In this document: piece by piece, positions 49,986-59,800 of the stretch
How positions within the stretch are numbered: the stretch's first letter is position 1
Layout of the letters: the number at the start of each line of letters is the position of its first letter
Assembly (NCBI RefSeq): GCF_018130695.1
Contig: NZ_JAFCJX010000027.1
Coordinates: 1-64,000 of the forward strand
Source: Bradyrhizobium jicamae
Lineage (GTDB): Bacteria; Pseudomonadota; Alphaproteobacteria; Rhizobiales; Xanthobacteraceae
DNA length: 64,000 nucleotides
Reading direction: 5' to 3'
Notes under the pieces: generated by a model
Seen by the model: only the letters and a program-made list of their open reading frames with translations
What the model was told of the DNA's origin: nothing
Databases searched by the model: none
Position numbers and translations under genes: made by a program

Positions 49986-50240
49986 ATGTTTCGCAAAGTG
50001 ACTCTCGCTCTCGCTACCGCTGCTACTCTCGGTGCCGCTGCCCTGGCGCCGACCGCTGCCTCCGCCAAGCCGTTCGGCTGGGGCGGTGGATGGCACGGTG
50101 GCCGGCATCATCACCACCACTTCGGCCCGGGCTTCGGCATCGGCGTCGGCTTCGTCGACAACGGCTGCTATGTCCAGCGCCTGGTGATGACGCCCTACGG
50201 CTATCGCTATCGCACCGTGAACGTCTGCGCCTACTACTGA
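49986..50240 (+). CDS. Small secreted Gly/His-rich protein
   Basis: This 84-aa precursor has a signal peptide (MFRKVTLALATAATLGAAALAPTAASA-K) and a short mature protein with a WGGGWHGGRHHHHHFGPG stretch, then aromatic residues and two cysteines (NGCYVQR, NVCAYY) likely disulfide-bonded. The start at 49986 has AAGGAG before it. The His/Gly-rich segment could bind metal; no function is known. A clear intrinsic terminator follows its stop. Such small sulfur- or metal-linked peptides are common in Bradyrhizobium but uncharacterised. Confidence 0.85.
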   Translation: MFRKVTLALATAATLGAAALAPTAASAKPFGWGGGWHGGRHHHHHFGPGFGIGVGFVDNGCYVQRLVMTPYGYRYRTVNVCAYY

Positions 50241-50268
50241 TCCGACCTTCGCGGTTTGATCTCAGAAG

Positions 50269-50296
50269 CCCCGGTCGCGAAAGCGGCCGGGGTTTT
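50269..50296 (+). terminator. Intrinsic terminator
   Basis: CCCCGGTCGC (50269-50278), loop GAAA, and GCGGCCGGGG (50283-50292) pair through ten bases with one U-G wobble, followed by TTTT. It ends the small Gly/His-rich gene. Confidence 0.9.
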
Positions 50297-50488
50297 CTGC
50301 GTTTTGCAACGCAGCGTCATGGCCCGCTGCGAAAGCATCAATTGACTCCGAAATTGCCGGTGCGACATTTGCGCACGCGATTCCGCAAAACCGGGGATCC
50401 GCTTTTGCGACTGGAATACGCGCCGACGGAATGTGTTGAGTCTGGTGATGACCTGCTCATGCACAAGAATGGCTTCGGAGGAAGCGGA

Positions 50489-51688
50489 ATGCTCGATCGA
50501 CGAGATTTGTTGACGCGCGCCGGCATGGCCGCGCTGGTAACGGGGCTGGGATCACGCGGCGCATTCGCGCTCGACACGGTGACGCTGCCCTTCGACAATG
50601 GCGAACGGCCGCTGGTGCGCTATCCGCAGAAGCGCCCGATGATCGGCCTGACCAGCCGGCCGCCGCAGCTGGAGACGCCGTTTGCGATCTTCAATGACGG
50701 CCCGATCACGCCGAATAACGCGTTCTTCGTGCGCTATCATCTCGCCGACCTCCCCTACAATCTTGATCCCGACAAGTTCACGCTGGAGATCAAGGGCAAG
50801 GTCGACAAGCCGCTGAAGCTGTCGCTGAAGGACATCAAAAAGATGAAGGCGACCGAGATCGTCGCCGTCAATCAATGCTCCGGCAACAGCCGCGGCTTCT
50901 TCAACCCGCGCGTCGCCGGCGGCCAGCTCGGCAATGGCGCGATGGGCTGCGCGCGCTGGCGCGGCGTGCCGTTGAAGGCCGTGCTCGACATGGCCGGCGT
51001 GCAGGCCGGCGCCAAGCAGGTGACGTTCAACGGCATGGACGGCCCGGTCAGCGACAAGACGCCGGATTTCATCAAGGCGCTCGACGTCGATCACGCGCGC
51101 GACGGCGAGGTGATGCTGGCCTATGGCATGAACGGCGACGATCTGCCATTCCTCAACGGCTTCCCGCTCCGCCTCGTGGTGCCCGGTTATTACGGCACCT
51201 ACTGGGTCAAGCACCTCAACGAGATCACCGTGATCGACAACGTGTTCGACGGCTTCTGGATGAAATCGGCCTACCGGATTCCGGACACGCCAAACAACGC
51301 GGTCGAGCCCGGCACCGCGCCGAAGGCGACGATCCCGATCAACCGCTTCACGGTGCGCTCGTTCATCACCAGCGTCGCCGACGGCACCAAGCTCAAGGCC
51401 GGCAACACCAGGCTGCGCGGCATCGCCTTCGATGGCGGCAAGGGCATCAAGGAGGTCGCAGTCTCCACCGACGGCGGCAAGACCTGGACACCGGCGAAGC
51501 TCGGCAAGGACCTCGGCAAATACGCCTTCCGCGAATGGACGCTGCCGGTGAAGCTCGCGGCCGGCTCGCATGAGCTGAAGGTGCGGGCGACCAGCAATGA
51601 CGGCGTCGCGCAGCTGATGGATCCCCTGTGGAATCCGGCCGGCTATCTGCGCAACGTCGTCGAAACCGTGCGCGTCACCGCAGCGTGA
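50489..51688 (+). CDS. sorA: Sulfite dehydrogenase molybdopterin subunit (SorA-like)
   Basis: This is a 399-aa exported molybdoenzyme of the sulfite oxidase family. A Tat signal (DRRDLLTRAGMAALV) opens the protein. The molybdenum-ligating Cys is Cys130 in VAVNQCSGNSRGFF, followed by MGCARWRGVPL and the Moco-dimer domain with FDGGKGIKEVAVSTDGGKTW. Bacterial SorA oxidises sulfite in the periplasm and passes electrons to a small cytochrome c, encoded 11 bases downstream. GGAGG (50478-50482) fixes the start at 50489; an ATG ten codons earlier is in frame but poorer. Confidence 0.92.
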   Translation: MLDRRDLLTRAGMAALVTGLGSRGAFALDTVTLPFDNGERPLVRYPQKRPMIGLTSRPPQLETPFAIFNDGPITPNNAFFVRYHLADLPYNLDPDKFTLEIKGKVDKPLKLSLKDIKKMKATEIVAVNQCSGNSRGFFNPRVAGGQLGNGAMGCARWRGVPLKAVLDMAGVQAGAKQVTFNGMDGPVSDKTPDFIKALDVDHARDGEVMLAYGMNGDDLPFLNGFPLRLVVPGYYGTYWVKHLNEITVIDNVFDGFWMKSAYRIPDTPNNAVEPGTAPKATIPINRFTVRSFITSVADGTKLKAGNTRLRGIAFDGGKGIKEVAVSTDGGKTWTPAKLGKDLGKYAFREWTLPVKLAAGSHELKVRATSNDGVAQLMDPLWNPAGYLRNVVETVRVTAA

Positions 51689-51699
51689 GGAGAAGCATC

Positions 51700-52011
51700 A
51701 TGACCAGCAAGCTCCTCGCCGTGCTCACCGTCGCCGCAGGCCTCGGCATCGCATCGTCCGGCGCCGCGCCGATCAACTACACGACGCCTGAGGAAACCGC
51801 GGCCTTCAAGCCCGGCCCCAATCTCGAGGTGGTGCAGAACAACTGCACCGCCTGCCATTCCGCCGACTACGTCAAGACCCAGCCGCGCGGCGAGAAATTC
51901 AAGAAAGATTTTTGGCAAGCCGAGGTGACCAAGATGATCAAGGTCTACGGCGCGCCGATCGACGACGCCGACGTCGGCAAGATCGTGGAGTATCTCGCAG
52001 CGACGTATTGA
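51700..52011 (+). CDS. sorB: Sulfite dehydrogenase cytochrome c subunit (SorB-like)
   Basis: This 103-aa class I cytochrome c has a signal peptide (MTSKLLAVLTVAAGLGIASSGAA) and a CTACH heme-binding motif at 49-53 (His53 axial). Met in VTKMIKVYG is the likely sixth ligand. It matches the SorB partner of SorA, which takes electrons from sulfite to the respiratory chain. GAGGAG precedes the ATG by seven bases, and the gene follows sorA immediately, so it is in the same operon. Confidence 0.9.
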   Translation: MTSKLLAVLTVAAGLGIASSGAAPINYTTPEETAAFKPGPNLEVVQNNCTACHSADYVKTQPRGEKFKKDFWQAEVTKMIKVYGAPIDDADVGKIVEYLAATY

Positions 52012-52019
52012 GGGTGTTG

Positions 52020-52364
52020 TCAGGAGCGGTCGCGCGAACCTTGCGTGTCGGCCAATTCCGCGAAGTTCGTGATATTCACGGCGCCTTCGGGAAAGCGCGC
52101 CGTGATTTCGAGCGAGCCACCCAAGGCTTCGATGTAGCGGCGCAAATTGCTGACATACATATCGGCGCGGCGCTCGAGCTTCGCGACTGCCGGCTGGCCG
52201 ACCTTCAGCTCCCGCGCAAGGTCTTCCTGCGAGCGTTCCCGCGCCTGTCGCAACTCATGCAGCGCCATTTCGGACTTCAGCGCAGAGACACGCATAGCAA
52301 CGCGCGCGGTACGCTCCTTGGAAAAGCCCTTGGTCAATTCCTTGAACGAGCGGTGCCCTGTCAT
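52020..52364 (-). CDS. XRE-type antitoxin
   Basis: This is a 114-aa antitoxin with an XRE helix-turn-helix at 37-92 (LRQARERSQEDLARELKVGQPAVAKLERRADMYVSNLRRYIEALGGSLEIT). The N-terminal helix would bind the toxin. It overlaps the toxin gene by 4 bases (ATGA), and together they form a type II toxin-antitoxin module. A palindrome at 52732-52751 is the likely operator for this protein. Confidence 0.88.
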   Translation of the reverse strand: MTGHRSFKELTKGFSKERTARVAMRVSALKSEMALHELRQARERSQEDLARELKVGQPAVAKLERRADMYVSNLRRYIEALGGSLEITARFPEGAVNITNFAELADTQGSRDRS

Positions 52365-52723
52365 CGGATCAAGCCTTCCTTCCGGATCTCTTCGATATAG
52401 ACGTCGTAGAGCTTGTCTGCGACCGGGATCATCTGCTCGTAGAAGCGATCGTCGCCGGTCTTGTCACCACCGATCAGCAGGATCGCGGTGCGACGCGGAT
52501 CAAAGGCGTAGAACACGCGGATTGGCCTGCCACCGCTCTGCACCCGCAATTCACGCATGTGATCGTGCCTGGAATTCGCGATCCCCGACGAATAGGGAAA
52601 CGGCAGCTTTGGCCCGCGTTCTTCCAGAAGCGTCACGATTGCCGCGACGTCTTCCTGTTGTGCATCGGTGAGTTCGTTCCACCAGACGCCGAACTCATCG
52701 GTGTTCTCGACACTCCAGGACAT
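52361..52723 (-). CDS. RelE/HigB-like (Gp49-type) toxin
   Basis: This type II RelE/ParE-superfamily toxin is 120 aa from the chosen start. Characteristic segments are TDAQQEDVAAIVTLLEERGPKLPFPYSSGIANSRHDHMRELRVQSGGRPIRVFYAFDPRRTAILLIGGDKTGDDRFYEQMIP. This is the phage Gp49/HigB-like subfamily that cleaves mRNA. An ATG at 52744 is in frame, but it falls inside the operator palindrome, so I take 52723; neither has a strong ribosome-binding site. The antitoxin gene overlaps its end. Confidence 0.83.
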   Translation of the reverse strand: MSWSVENTDEFGVWWNELTDAQQEDVAAIVTLLEERGPKLPFPYSSGIANSRHDHMRELRVQSGGRPIRVFYAFDPRRTAILLIGGDKTGDDRFYEQMIPVADKLYDVYIEEIRKEGLIR

Positions 52724-52731
52724 GAAGTCAT

Positions 52732-52751
52732 ATATTCCATACATGGAATAT
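52732..52751. promoter_or_regulatory. Palindromic operator candidate of the toxin-antitoxin pair
   Basis: ATATTCCAT (52732-52740) and ATGGAATAT (52743-52751) form a perfect 9-bp inverted repeat around AC. It overlaps the earliest possible start codon of the toxin. It is AT-rich and placed for autoregulation by the antitoxin. Confidence 0.8.
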
Positions 52752-53073
52752 CGTCAAGACGCGTCGACCTGAAGTGTTTCTGCCTCGATCGAAGCGCATC
52801 TACACCGAGGCACGCGAAGAGGTTCACTCGCACACACGCACTTCGCAGACCCGTTCGCCGAAGCTCGATCTTCAGGGAACCCTCCCTACCGCACTGCATC
52901 AAATGACCAGGAAACAGGCAGAACCGATCAAAATCGCCGGGAAGCGGGCGTTTTGGGCCAAAATCGCCATCTATCCAGCTGTTAGCAAACTGCTATCCTG
53001 TGCGACGCGGACAAGCCGGTTTGTGCGGGGACCGGCGGGTCTGTTTTGATTTGATTCCGCGGAGACGACTGGA
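52752..53073. other. Intergenic region and probable cold-shock leader
   Basis: About 320 bases without a gene lie between the toxin-antitoxin operator and the cold-shock gene. The plus-strand sequence from about 52930 to 53070 would be the long 5' leader usual for csp mRNAs, including AAACTGCTATCCTG, and a GGAG ribosome-binding site close to 53074. Short frames in this stretch lack family features. Confidence 0.5.
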
Positions 53074-53274
53074 ATGCCCAAAGGTACAGTGAAGTGGTTC
53101 AATCCGACCAAGGGTTATGGATTTATCCAGCCCGCATCGGGTGGCAAAGACATATTCGTGCATATTTCTGCAGTTCAAAAGGCCGGCCTTCAGTCGCTGA
53201 ATGAAGGCCAGTCGGTCGAATACGAAGAGATTGCAAATCGCGGCAAGACTTCGGCTGAGAACCTGAAGGTCTAG
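53074..53274 (+). CDS. Cold-shock domain protein
   Basis: This is a 66-aa single OB-fold protein of the CspA family with the RNA-binding motifs RNP1 (KGYGFIQP) and RNP2 (IFVHIS). It binds single-stranded nucleic acid and acts as an RNA chaperone. Typical start MPKGTVKWFNPTKGYGFI. GGAG lies about 12 bases upstream. It is monocistronic with a long leader, as usual for csp genes. Whether it is cold- or stress-induced cannot be told from sequence. Confidence 0.95.
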   Translation: MPKGTVKWFNPTKGYGFIQPASGGKDIFVHISAVQKAGLQSLNEGQSVEYEEIANRGKTSAENLKV

Positions 53275-53295
53275 CGCACGCGCTAGGCGACGGCG

Positions 53296-53320
53296 CACTC
53301 TCGGAGGTGATCCGGGAGTG
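53296..53320 (+). terminator. Possible terminator of the cold-shock gene
   Basis: CACTCTCGG and CCGGGAGTG pair through nine bases with one wobble, 22 bases past the stop. There is no T-run, so this is only a weak candidate. Confidence 0.35.
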
Positions 53321-53410
53321 GGGCCCGACAGATCAATCCCAGACAACGTGACGTTCGGCGGGGCGGGCACCGAGCCCGCGCGCCTCTATTTCATTTCCTG
53401 ATTTGCGTTC

Positions 53411-55471
53411 TTACAGACAAGTACCCTGGCCGGCACCTCCGCACGGCACCTTCTTCGACAACTCCTGGATCTTCCGCTTGGATTCGGTCTGCGCCAGCGT
53501 ATCGAACACGCTGGTCGGCGGAAGCTGCGTGGCCCTGCGGAAATCATCGGTCGCCTTGCCGGGATGCCCGAGCGCCTCATGCGCCTTGGCGCGGGCGAAC
53601 AGGCTCTCCACCGTCTCCTTCTGCACGATCGCCCGGTCGAGATCCTCGATCGCCTTGCCGTAGTCGCGCATCGACGACCAGACGATACCGCGCAGCGCCA
53701 GCGCGGCGAGGAAATTCGGCTTGGTGTTGAGGACGAAGTTGAGGTCCTTCATCGCATCATCCGGCTTCTTCAGCCCGAGATAGGCGCGCGCCCGCAGCAC
53801 GTGGGCAAAGCTATCGTCGGGGGATCGCGCCACGATCTGGTCGAACGCCACCACCGCGCGATCGAACTGCGAGGACGTCAGCATTGCAAAGGCGCGCCCG
53901 AGCTGGGCGGTTGGATTGGTCGGGCTCTTCTCCAGCACGGCGTTGATATCGACCAGCCCCTCGTCGGTGCGACCCTTCAGCATCAGCGCCAGCCCGCGCC
54001 AGGATTTGGCGAGGATGTCGGCCGGTGCCAGCGTCAGCGCCTTGTCGAAATCCAGCAGTGCCTTGTCGAACTGGTTCATGCTGAAATAGGCAAGCCCGCG
54101 CTCGGTGTAGGCGAGCGGCTCCTTGCCGTTCAGCTCGATCGAACGGTCATAGTCAGCGATGGCATCCTGCGCCTTGCCGGTGCCGGCCTTGGTGATGCCG
54201 CGGCCAAGATAGGCGAGCGAATTCTTGGGATCGAGGGTCAACGCGCGGTCAATGTCGGCATTCGCGGCGTCGAACTGACGGAGACCCGAGACGGTGATGG
54301 CGCGGAGCGCGAGCAACTGCGCATCGTCGGGCTTGAGCTTGAGCAGATCGTTGAGATCGTTGCGCGCCTCGTTGAGCCGGTTGAGCCGCAAATATGACAG
54401 CACGCGCAGCCGGAGCGCACCCTCGTTGCGGGGGTCGCCCGACAGCACCTGGTTGAGGCTGGTGATCGCGCCGGCATAGTTGCCTATCGCGATGAGCTGC
54501 TTGGCCTGGTCGATCTGCTGGTTGGTCGAGGCCGTCGCGGGAGCCGCCGGGGGCGCGGCGGACGCGGCTGGAGCCGGCGCTGCCACCGCCGCCGGCGGGG
54601 TTCCGCTGCCGGCCTTCGCGAGCTCGGCCTGCATCGCGGCCGCCTGCTGGCGCTGCTGCTGCACTTCCTTGTTGTCGGGCGTGATTGACAACAGCTTGTC
54701 GAAATCGGCGATCGCCCGCGCATAGTCGCCTTTCGCGCTGAACAGCTGGCCGCGCGCGTAATAGGCGCCGCGCTCGGCCTGCGGGGCCTGGGCGATGGCG
54801 CGGGAGAAATCCTCGATCGCATGGTCGGAATCGCCCTTGCGGCGATAAGCCTGGCCGCGCCAGTAGAACGCGCCCGGTGTGTTCGGATTGATCGTGAGCG
54901 CGCTGTTGATGTCGCTCACGGCGGCATCGAGCTGTCCGGTCTCGACATGGGTGCGCGCGCGTCCGACATAGGCGGGGGCAAAATCCTGCCGCAGCGTGAT
55001 CGCCTGCTCAAAATCGGCCAGCGCGTCGGCCCACGCGCGCTGATCGGCACGAAAATATCCGCGCCCGAGATACGCCGCGGCGTTCTTCGGCTCGAGCTCG
55101 ACCGCGCGGTCGAAATCGGCGCGGGCCTTGTCAATCTTGCCCTGGCGCTGCAACGCATAGCCGCGGCTGAGCAGCGCGGGGACGAATTGCGGGTTGATCT
55201 GCAAAGCCGCATCGGCGTCGGCCGCCGCCAAATCGAGCTTGCCTCTGTTGTTGTAGAGCCGCGCGCGGGCCGCATGGGCCCTGGTGCGGTCGTCAGCCGA
55301 GCGGGATGCATCATTGATGATCGATGAGCAGGCCGCTTCGACCTTGTCGATGGCCTGCCCAGTGCAATCCTCGACGTCGCCGGCGCGCGCTGGCGTCCAA
55401 GGCATCGCAAGCACCAGCGTGATCGCCAGCAATGAATGGAAACAGGCGAAACGAATTGGACGAGAAAGCAT
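53411..55471 (-). CDS. Large secreted TPR-repeat protein
   Basis: This 686-aa exported protein has an N-terminal signal (about 1-30, LLAITLVLAMPWTPARA), then two TPR blocks separated by an Ala/Pro-rich linker (about 285-330, AAPAPAASAAPPAAPATASTNQ). The first block has about seven units (ALLSRGYALQRQGKIDKARADFDRAVELE and similar), and the second about nine (NSLAYLGRGITKAGTGKAQDAIADYDRSIELN and similar). A coiled stretch (KEVQQQRQQAAAMQAELAKAG) precedes the linker. TPR arrays scaffold protein complexes; a periplasmic chaperone-like or cell-envelope role is plausible but unproven. It appears monocistronic. Confidence 0.9.
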   Translation of the reverse strand: MLSRPIRFACFHSLLAITLVLAMPWTPARAGDVEDCTGQAIDKVEAACSSIINDASRSADDRTRAHAARARLYNNRGKLDLAAADADAALQINPQFVPALLSRGYALQRQGKIDKARADFDRAVELEPKNAAAYLGRGYFRADQRAWADALADFEQAITLRQDFAPAYVGRARTHVETGQLDAAVSDINSALTINPNTPGAFYWRGQAYRRKGDSDHAIEDFSRAIAQAPQAERGAYYARGQLFSAKGDYARAIADFDKLLSITPDNKEVQQQRQQAAAMQAELAKAGSGTPPAAVAAPAPAASAAPPAAPATASTNQQIDQAKQLIAIGNYAGAITSLNQVLSGDPRNEGALRLRVLSYLRLNRLNEARNDLNDLLKLKPDDAQLLALRAITVSGLRQFDAANADIDRALTLDPKNSLAYLGRGITKAGTGKAQDAIADYDRSIELNGKEPLAYTERGLAYFSMNQFDKALLDFDKALTLAPADILAKSWRGLALMLKGRTDEGLVDINAVLEKSPTNPTAQLGRAFAMLTSSQFDRAVVAFDQIVARSPDDSFAHVLRARAYLGLKKPDDAMKDLNFVLNTKPNFLAALALRGIVWSSMRDYGKAIEDLDRAIVQKETVESLFARAKAHEALGHPGKATDDFRRATQLPPTSVFDTLAQTESKRKIQELSKKVPCGGAGQGTCL

Positions 55472-55562
55472 GCGCTGATCCCGGCATTGATCGGATTTAT
55501 CCCTACAATCAATGCGGGTGGAACGCCACGCTGCCCGACCGGACGGCGGTCAATTCAGCCGA

Positions 55563-56213
55563 TCAATCTTCCGTCACCCATTGTGCGACGGGCATGACAT
55601 CGGGCGGCTGCAGGTAACCGCGCGGCCAGAGATCGACCGCCCAATCCACCTTGGTGGCGCGCTCGGTCACGACGGCGGTGTTGTGCGGCGTCTGCACCAG
55701 CGAATATCCGCGATAGCGGGGATCGCCGACATTGTGAAATTTGAACAGACCCCATTCCTGCAGCACCAGCAGCAGGCTCGTGGTGTTGCGGGTCGTATCC
55801 CAGCAATCGTAGTTGTGCTTGTCGTCGAAATAGCGGAAGTCGGCCTTGGCGACGCGCTTGTCGGTGCCGAGGATCGGCCCCATGTGGCGATCGAGCCAGA
55901 TCACCGCCTTCTGCATCGCGCCGCGCTCCGCAGCGGCATTGGCGCGTCCGGCCGTCATGATCTTGGTCAGCGCGGCCTTGTCGGCGGCCGTGAAATCGAG
56001 CATTTGGCGGCGCCGGCAGACGAAGCCGTAACACACCGTCATGGTGGAGGCCGTTGGCGGATAGATCGACACCGATGTGTAGAGCTGGCTCTGCCCGGCG
56101 CTGAGTTCGGCCGCCTGAGCCGACATGGGCCATGACAGCACGGCGACCGCGAGCGCGGCCGCGAGTTGCAGTCGCGACGTTCCCCTCCGTATCGGCTGTT
56201 CGGCGTCCTTCAT
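55563..56213 (-). CDS. Secreted hypothetical protein, 216 aa
   Basis: This has a signal peptide (about 14-35, LQLAAALAVAVLSWPMSAQAA-E) followed by a soluble domain with four cysteines (VCYGFVCRRRQ and NYDCWDT) that could form disulfides. The sequence ILGTDKRVAKADFRYFDDKHNYDCWDTTRNTTSLLLVLQEWGLF is distinctive, and similar proteins occur as conserved hypotheticals in Bradyrhizobium and relatives. I recognise no enzyme motif. It lies between the large TPR gene and the putR gene without clear operon partners. Confidence 0.8.
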   Translation of the reverse strand: MKDAEQPIRRGTSRLQLAAALAVAVLSWPMSAQAAELSAGQSQLYTSVSIYPPTASTMTVCYGFVCRRRQMLDFTAADKAALTKIMTAGRANAAAERGAMQKAVIWLDRHMGPILGTDKRVAKADFRYFDDKHNYDCWDTTRNTTSLLLVLQEWGLFKFHNVGDPRYRGYSLVQTPHNTAVVTERATKVDWAVDLWPRGYLQPPDVMPVAQWVTED

Positions 56214-56304
56214 GTTCCCTGCCCTACTTGGGGGCAGGATTACCGCGCCGCGGTGATGATGCCAATACGCCGCCCGCGAGCCTGTGGATCACATCAGGCC
56301 GATG

Positions 56305-56769
56305 TCAGCCGACCGGCAGCGGCGCGTCGCGCTTGACCTCTTCCATCACGGCGTAGGTTCGCGTCTCGCGCACGCCCGGCAGCGCCAGCAGGGTCTGGCC
56401 GAGGAACCGGCGGTAGGCCGTCATGTTGGCGACGCGCGCCTTGATGAGATAGTCGAAGCCGCCGGCCACCATGTGGCACTCCAGCACCTCAGGCGCGGTC
56501 TGCACGGCGCGGGCAAACCGCTCGAACACATCGGGCGTGGTCTTGTCCAGGAGCACCTCGACAAACACCAGCAGCCCGAGCCCGAGTCGGTGCGGATTGA
56601 GCCGGGCGCCATAGCCCTCGACAAACCCGTCGCGCTGCAGCCGCTTGAGCCGCTCGCCGACCGAGGTCGGCGACAGCCCGATCCGCTCCGCCAGCTCGAC
56701 ATTGGCGATCCGGCCATCCCCTTGCAAAATCGAGAGGATTTTGCGGTCAATCTTGTCGATACCCGTCAT
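56305..56769 (-). CDS. putR: Lrp/AsnC-family regulator (PutR)
   Basis: This 154-aa Lrp/AsnC regulator has an N-terminal HTH (IDKIDRKILSILQGDGRIANVELAERIGLSPTSVGERLKRLQRDGFVEGYGA) and a C-terminal AsnC/RAM ligand domain (VFVEVLLDKTTPDVFERF to VRETRTYAVMEEVK). It is divergent from putA across a 115-bp, AT-rich gap, which is the arrangement of PutR in alphaproteobacteria; PutR activates putA in response to proline. The assignment rests on family and context. Confidence 0.9.
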   Translation of the reverse strand: MTGIDKIDRKILSILQGDGRIANVELAERIGLSPTSVGERLKRLQRDGFVEGYGARLNPHRLGLGLLVFVEVLLDKTTPDVFERFARAVQTAPEVLECHMVAGGFDYLIKARVANMTAYRRFLGQTLLALPGVRETRTYAVMEEVKRDAPLPVG

Positions 56770-56884
56770 ACATCCGGCAATTCTTTATTTTGTCCTGATT
56801 TTCTAAGGCAAAACTGCTATCTTGTCTATCGAACAACGGAATACGTGCGCGTATGGGTTCCCGGACCAGCCCAGAGGACCTGCC

Positions 56885-59800
56885 ATGCCGGATCACGATC
56901 GCCTGCCCCCGCTCTTCAGTGCACCCTATGCGCCTGACGATTCCGCGATCGCCGCGCGCCTGCTGCGCGACGGCCATCTGGGCGCCGAGCAGGAAGCGCG
57001 GATCGACCGCAGCGCGACGCGGTTGATCGAGGCGGTCAGGGCCAATGACGATCCGATCGGCGGCGTCGAGGACATGCTGCGGGAGTTCGCGCTCTCCACC
57101 AAGGAGGGGCTGGCGCTGATGGTGCTGGCGGAAGCGCTGCTGCGCGTGCCGGATGCGCGCACGGCGGATCAGTTCATCGAGGACAAGCTCGGCCAGGGCG
57201 ACTTCGTCCATCACGAGACCAAGTCGAGCGCGTTCCTGGTCAATGCCTCGGCCTGGGCGCTCGGCATGTCCGCACGCGTCATCCAGCCCGGCGAGACGCC
57301 GCAGGGCACAATCGGGCGTCTGACAAAACGGCTCGGCGCGCCGGCGGTGCGCGCGGCGACGCGACAGGCGATGCGACTGATGGGCAGCCATTTCGTGCTC
57401 GGCGAGACCATCGAGGCGGCGCTCGATCGTGCGCAGGCGCATTCAGACAGTGCGCCGCGCTATTCCTTCGACATGCTCGGCGAAGGCGCGCGAACGGCCG
57501 AGGATGCCGTGCGCTATTTCGAATCGTATGCGCGCGCGATCGACGCGATCGGCAAGGCCGCCGGCAAGCGTCCCCTACCCGACCGCCCCGGCATCTCCGT
57601 GAAGTTGTCGGCGCTGCATCCGCGCTACGAGGCGGTCAGCCATGGTCGCGTGATGCGCGAGCTGGTGCCGCGGCTGATCGATCTCGCCGGCCGCGCCAAG
57701 AGTTTTGACCTCAATTTCACCGTCGATGCCGAAGAGGCCGACCGGCTGGAATTGTCGCTCGACGTCATCGCCGCAGCCTTCGCCGATCCCTCGCTCACCG
57801 GCTGGGACGGCTTTGGGCTTGCGATCCAGGCCTATCAGAAGCGTGCCGGTGACGTGATCGACCATGTCGACGCGCTGGCACGCTCGCTGAACCGGCGGAT
57901 GATGGTGCGGCTGGTCAAGGGCGCCTATTGGGACACCGAGATCAAGCGCGCGCAGGAGCGCGGGCTGGCCGGCTATCCCGTGTTCACGCGCAAGGCTATG
58001 ACCGATCTCAACTACATCACGTGCGCGCGAAAACTGCTGGCGTTGCGGCCGCGGCTGTTCCCGCAATTCGCCACCCACAACGCGTTGACGGTCGCGACCA
58101 TCCTCGAACTCGCCGACAAGCCTGAGAGCTTCGAGTTCCAGCGCCTGCATGGCATGGGCGAGGCGCTTTATGCGCAGCTCGCGGCAGACCGCCCGGAGAT
58201 TGCCTACCGCACCTATGCCCCGGTCGGCAGCCACCGCGACCTGCTTGCCTATCTGGTGCGGCGGCTGCTCGAGAACGGCGCCAATTCGTCCTTTGTCGCA
58301 CTGGCGGCGGACATGTCGGTGCCAATGTCGACGCTGCTGCGCCGACCGGCCGATGTGATCGGCACCGCCAACAAGGCGTCCCATGCCGACATTCCGCTGC
58401 CGGCCGATCTCTACCGGCCGCAGCGCACGAACTCTGGGGGTATCGAGTTCGGCGAGCGCGCGGCGCTGGACAAGCTTCTGACGGCAGTCGCAGGCGAGCG
58501 CGCGCGTACAATGCCATCAGTCGGCATGGCGAATGCTGAGCAGGCCACGGCCGCGATTGCAGCCGCGCGGCAAGGTTTTAAGGCGTGGAACGCGACGCCT
58601 GCGGCGCGGCGCGCCGACATCCTGGAGAAGGCTGCCGATCTGCTGGAGCAGCGCCGCGCGCATTTCCTCGCACTGCTGCAGAGCGAAGGCGGCAAGACAA
58701 TCGACGACGCGCTCTCGGAAGTCCGAGAAGCCGTCGATTTCTGCCGTTACTATGCGGCACTCGGGCGCAAGGTTTTTGGCGAGGGCGAGGCGATGCCCGG
58801 CCCGACCGGCGAGAGCAACGTGCTGGCGCTGCGCGGCCGCGGCGTGTTCGTTGCGATCTCGCCGTGGAATTTCCCGCTGGCGATTTTCCTGGGACAGGTC
58901 ACGGCGGCGCTGATGGCCGGCAATGCCGTGGTCGCAAAACCTGCCGAGCAGACGCCGCTGATCGCTGCCGAAGCGGTCCGCCTGCTGCACGAAGCCGGCG
59001 TTGCGAGCTCCGCGCTGCATCTGGTCCAGGGCGACGGCGCGATCGGCGCCGCGCTGGTCGCGCATCCCGCCATCGCCGGCGTCGTCTTCACCGGCTCGAC
59101 CGAGGTGGCGCGCGCGATCAACCGGACGCTCGCCGCCAAGGACGGCCCGATCGTGCCGCTGATCGCGGAGACCGGCGGCATCAATGCGATGATCGTCGAC
59201 GCGACCGCGCTGCCCGAGCAGGTCGCCGACGACGTCGTGACCTCGGCGTTCCGCTCGGCCGGCCAGCGCTGCTCGGCGCTGCGGCTCCTGTTCGTGCAGG
59301 ATGACGTCGCCGACCGCATGATCGAGATGATCGCGGGCGCCGCGCGCGAGTTGAAGATCGGCGATCCCGCCGACGCTTCCGTTCACATCGGCCCGGTGAT
59401 CGATGCCGAGGCCAAGCAGCGGCTGGATGCGCATATCGAACGGATGAAGCGGGGCGCGCGCGTACATCTTGCCGGCACCGTGCCTGCCGGCAATTTCGTC
59501 ACGCCGCATATCTTCGAGCTCGCCAATGCTGGCCAGCTCACCGAAGAGGTGTTCGGGCCGGTCCTGCACGTGGTGCGCTATCGCGCCGACAAGCTCGGCG
59601 ATGTGCTGACGGCGATCGAAGCAACCGGCTTTGGACTGACGCTCGGCATCCATTCGCGCATCGACGACACGATCGAGGACGTGATCGATCGCCTGCAGGT
59701 CGGCAACATCTATGTCAACCGCAACATGATCGGCGCCGTGGTCGGCGTGCAGCCGTTCGGCGGCAGCGGTCTCTCCGGCACCGGCCCGAAGGCCGGCGGC

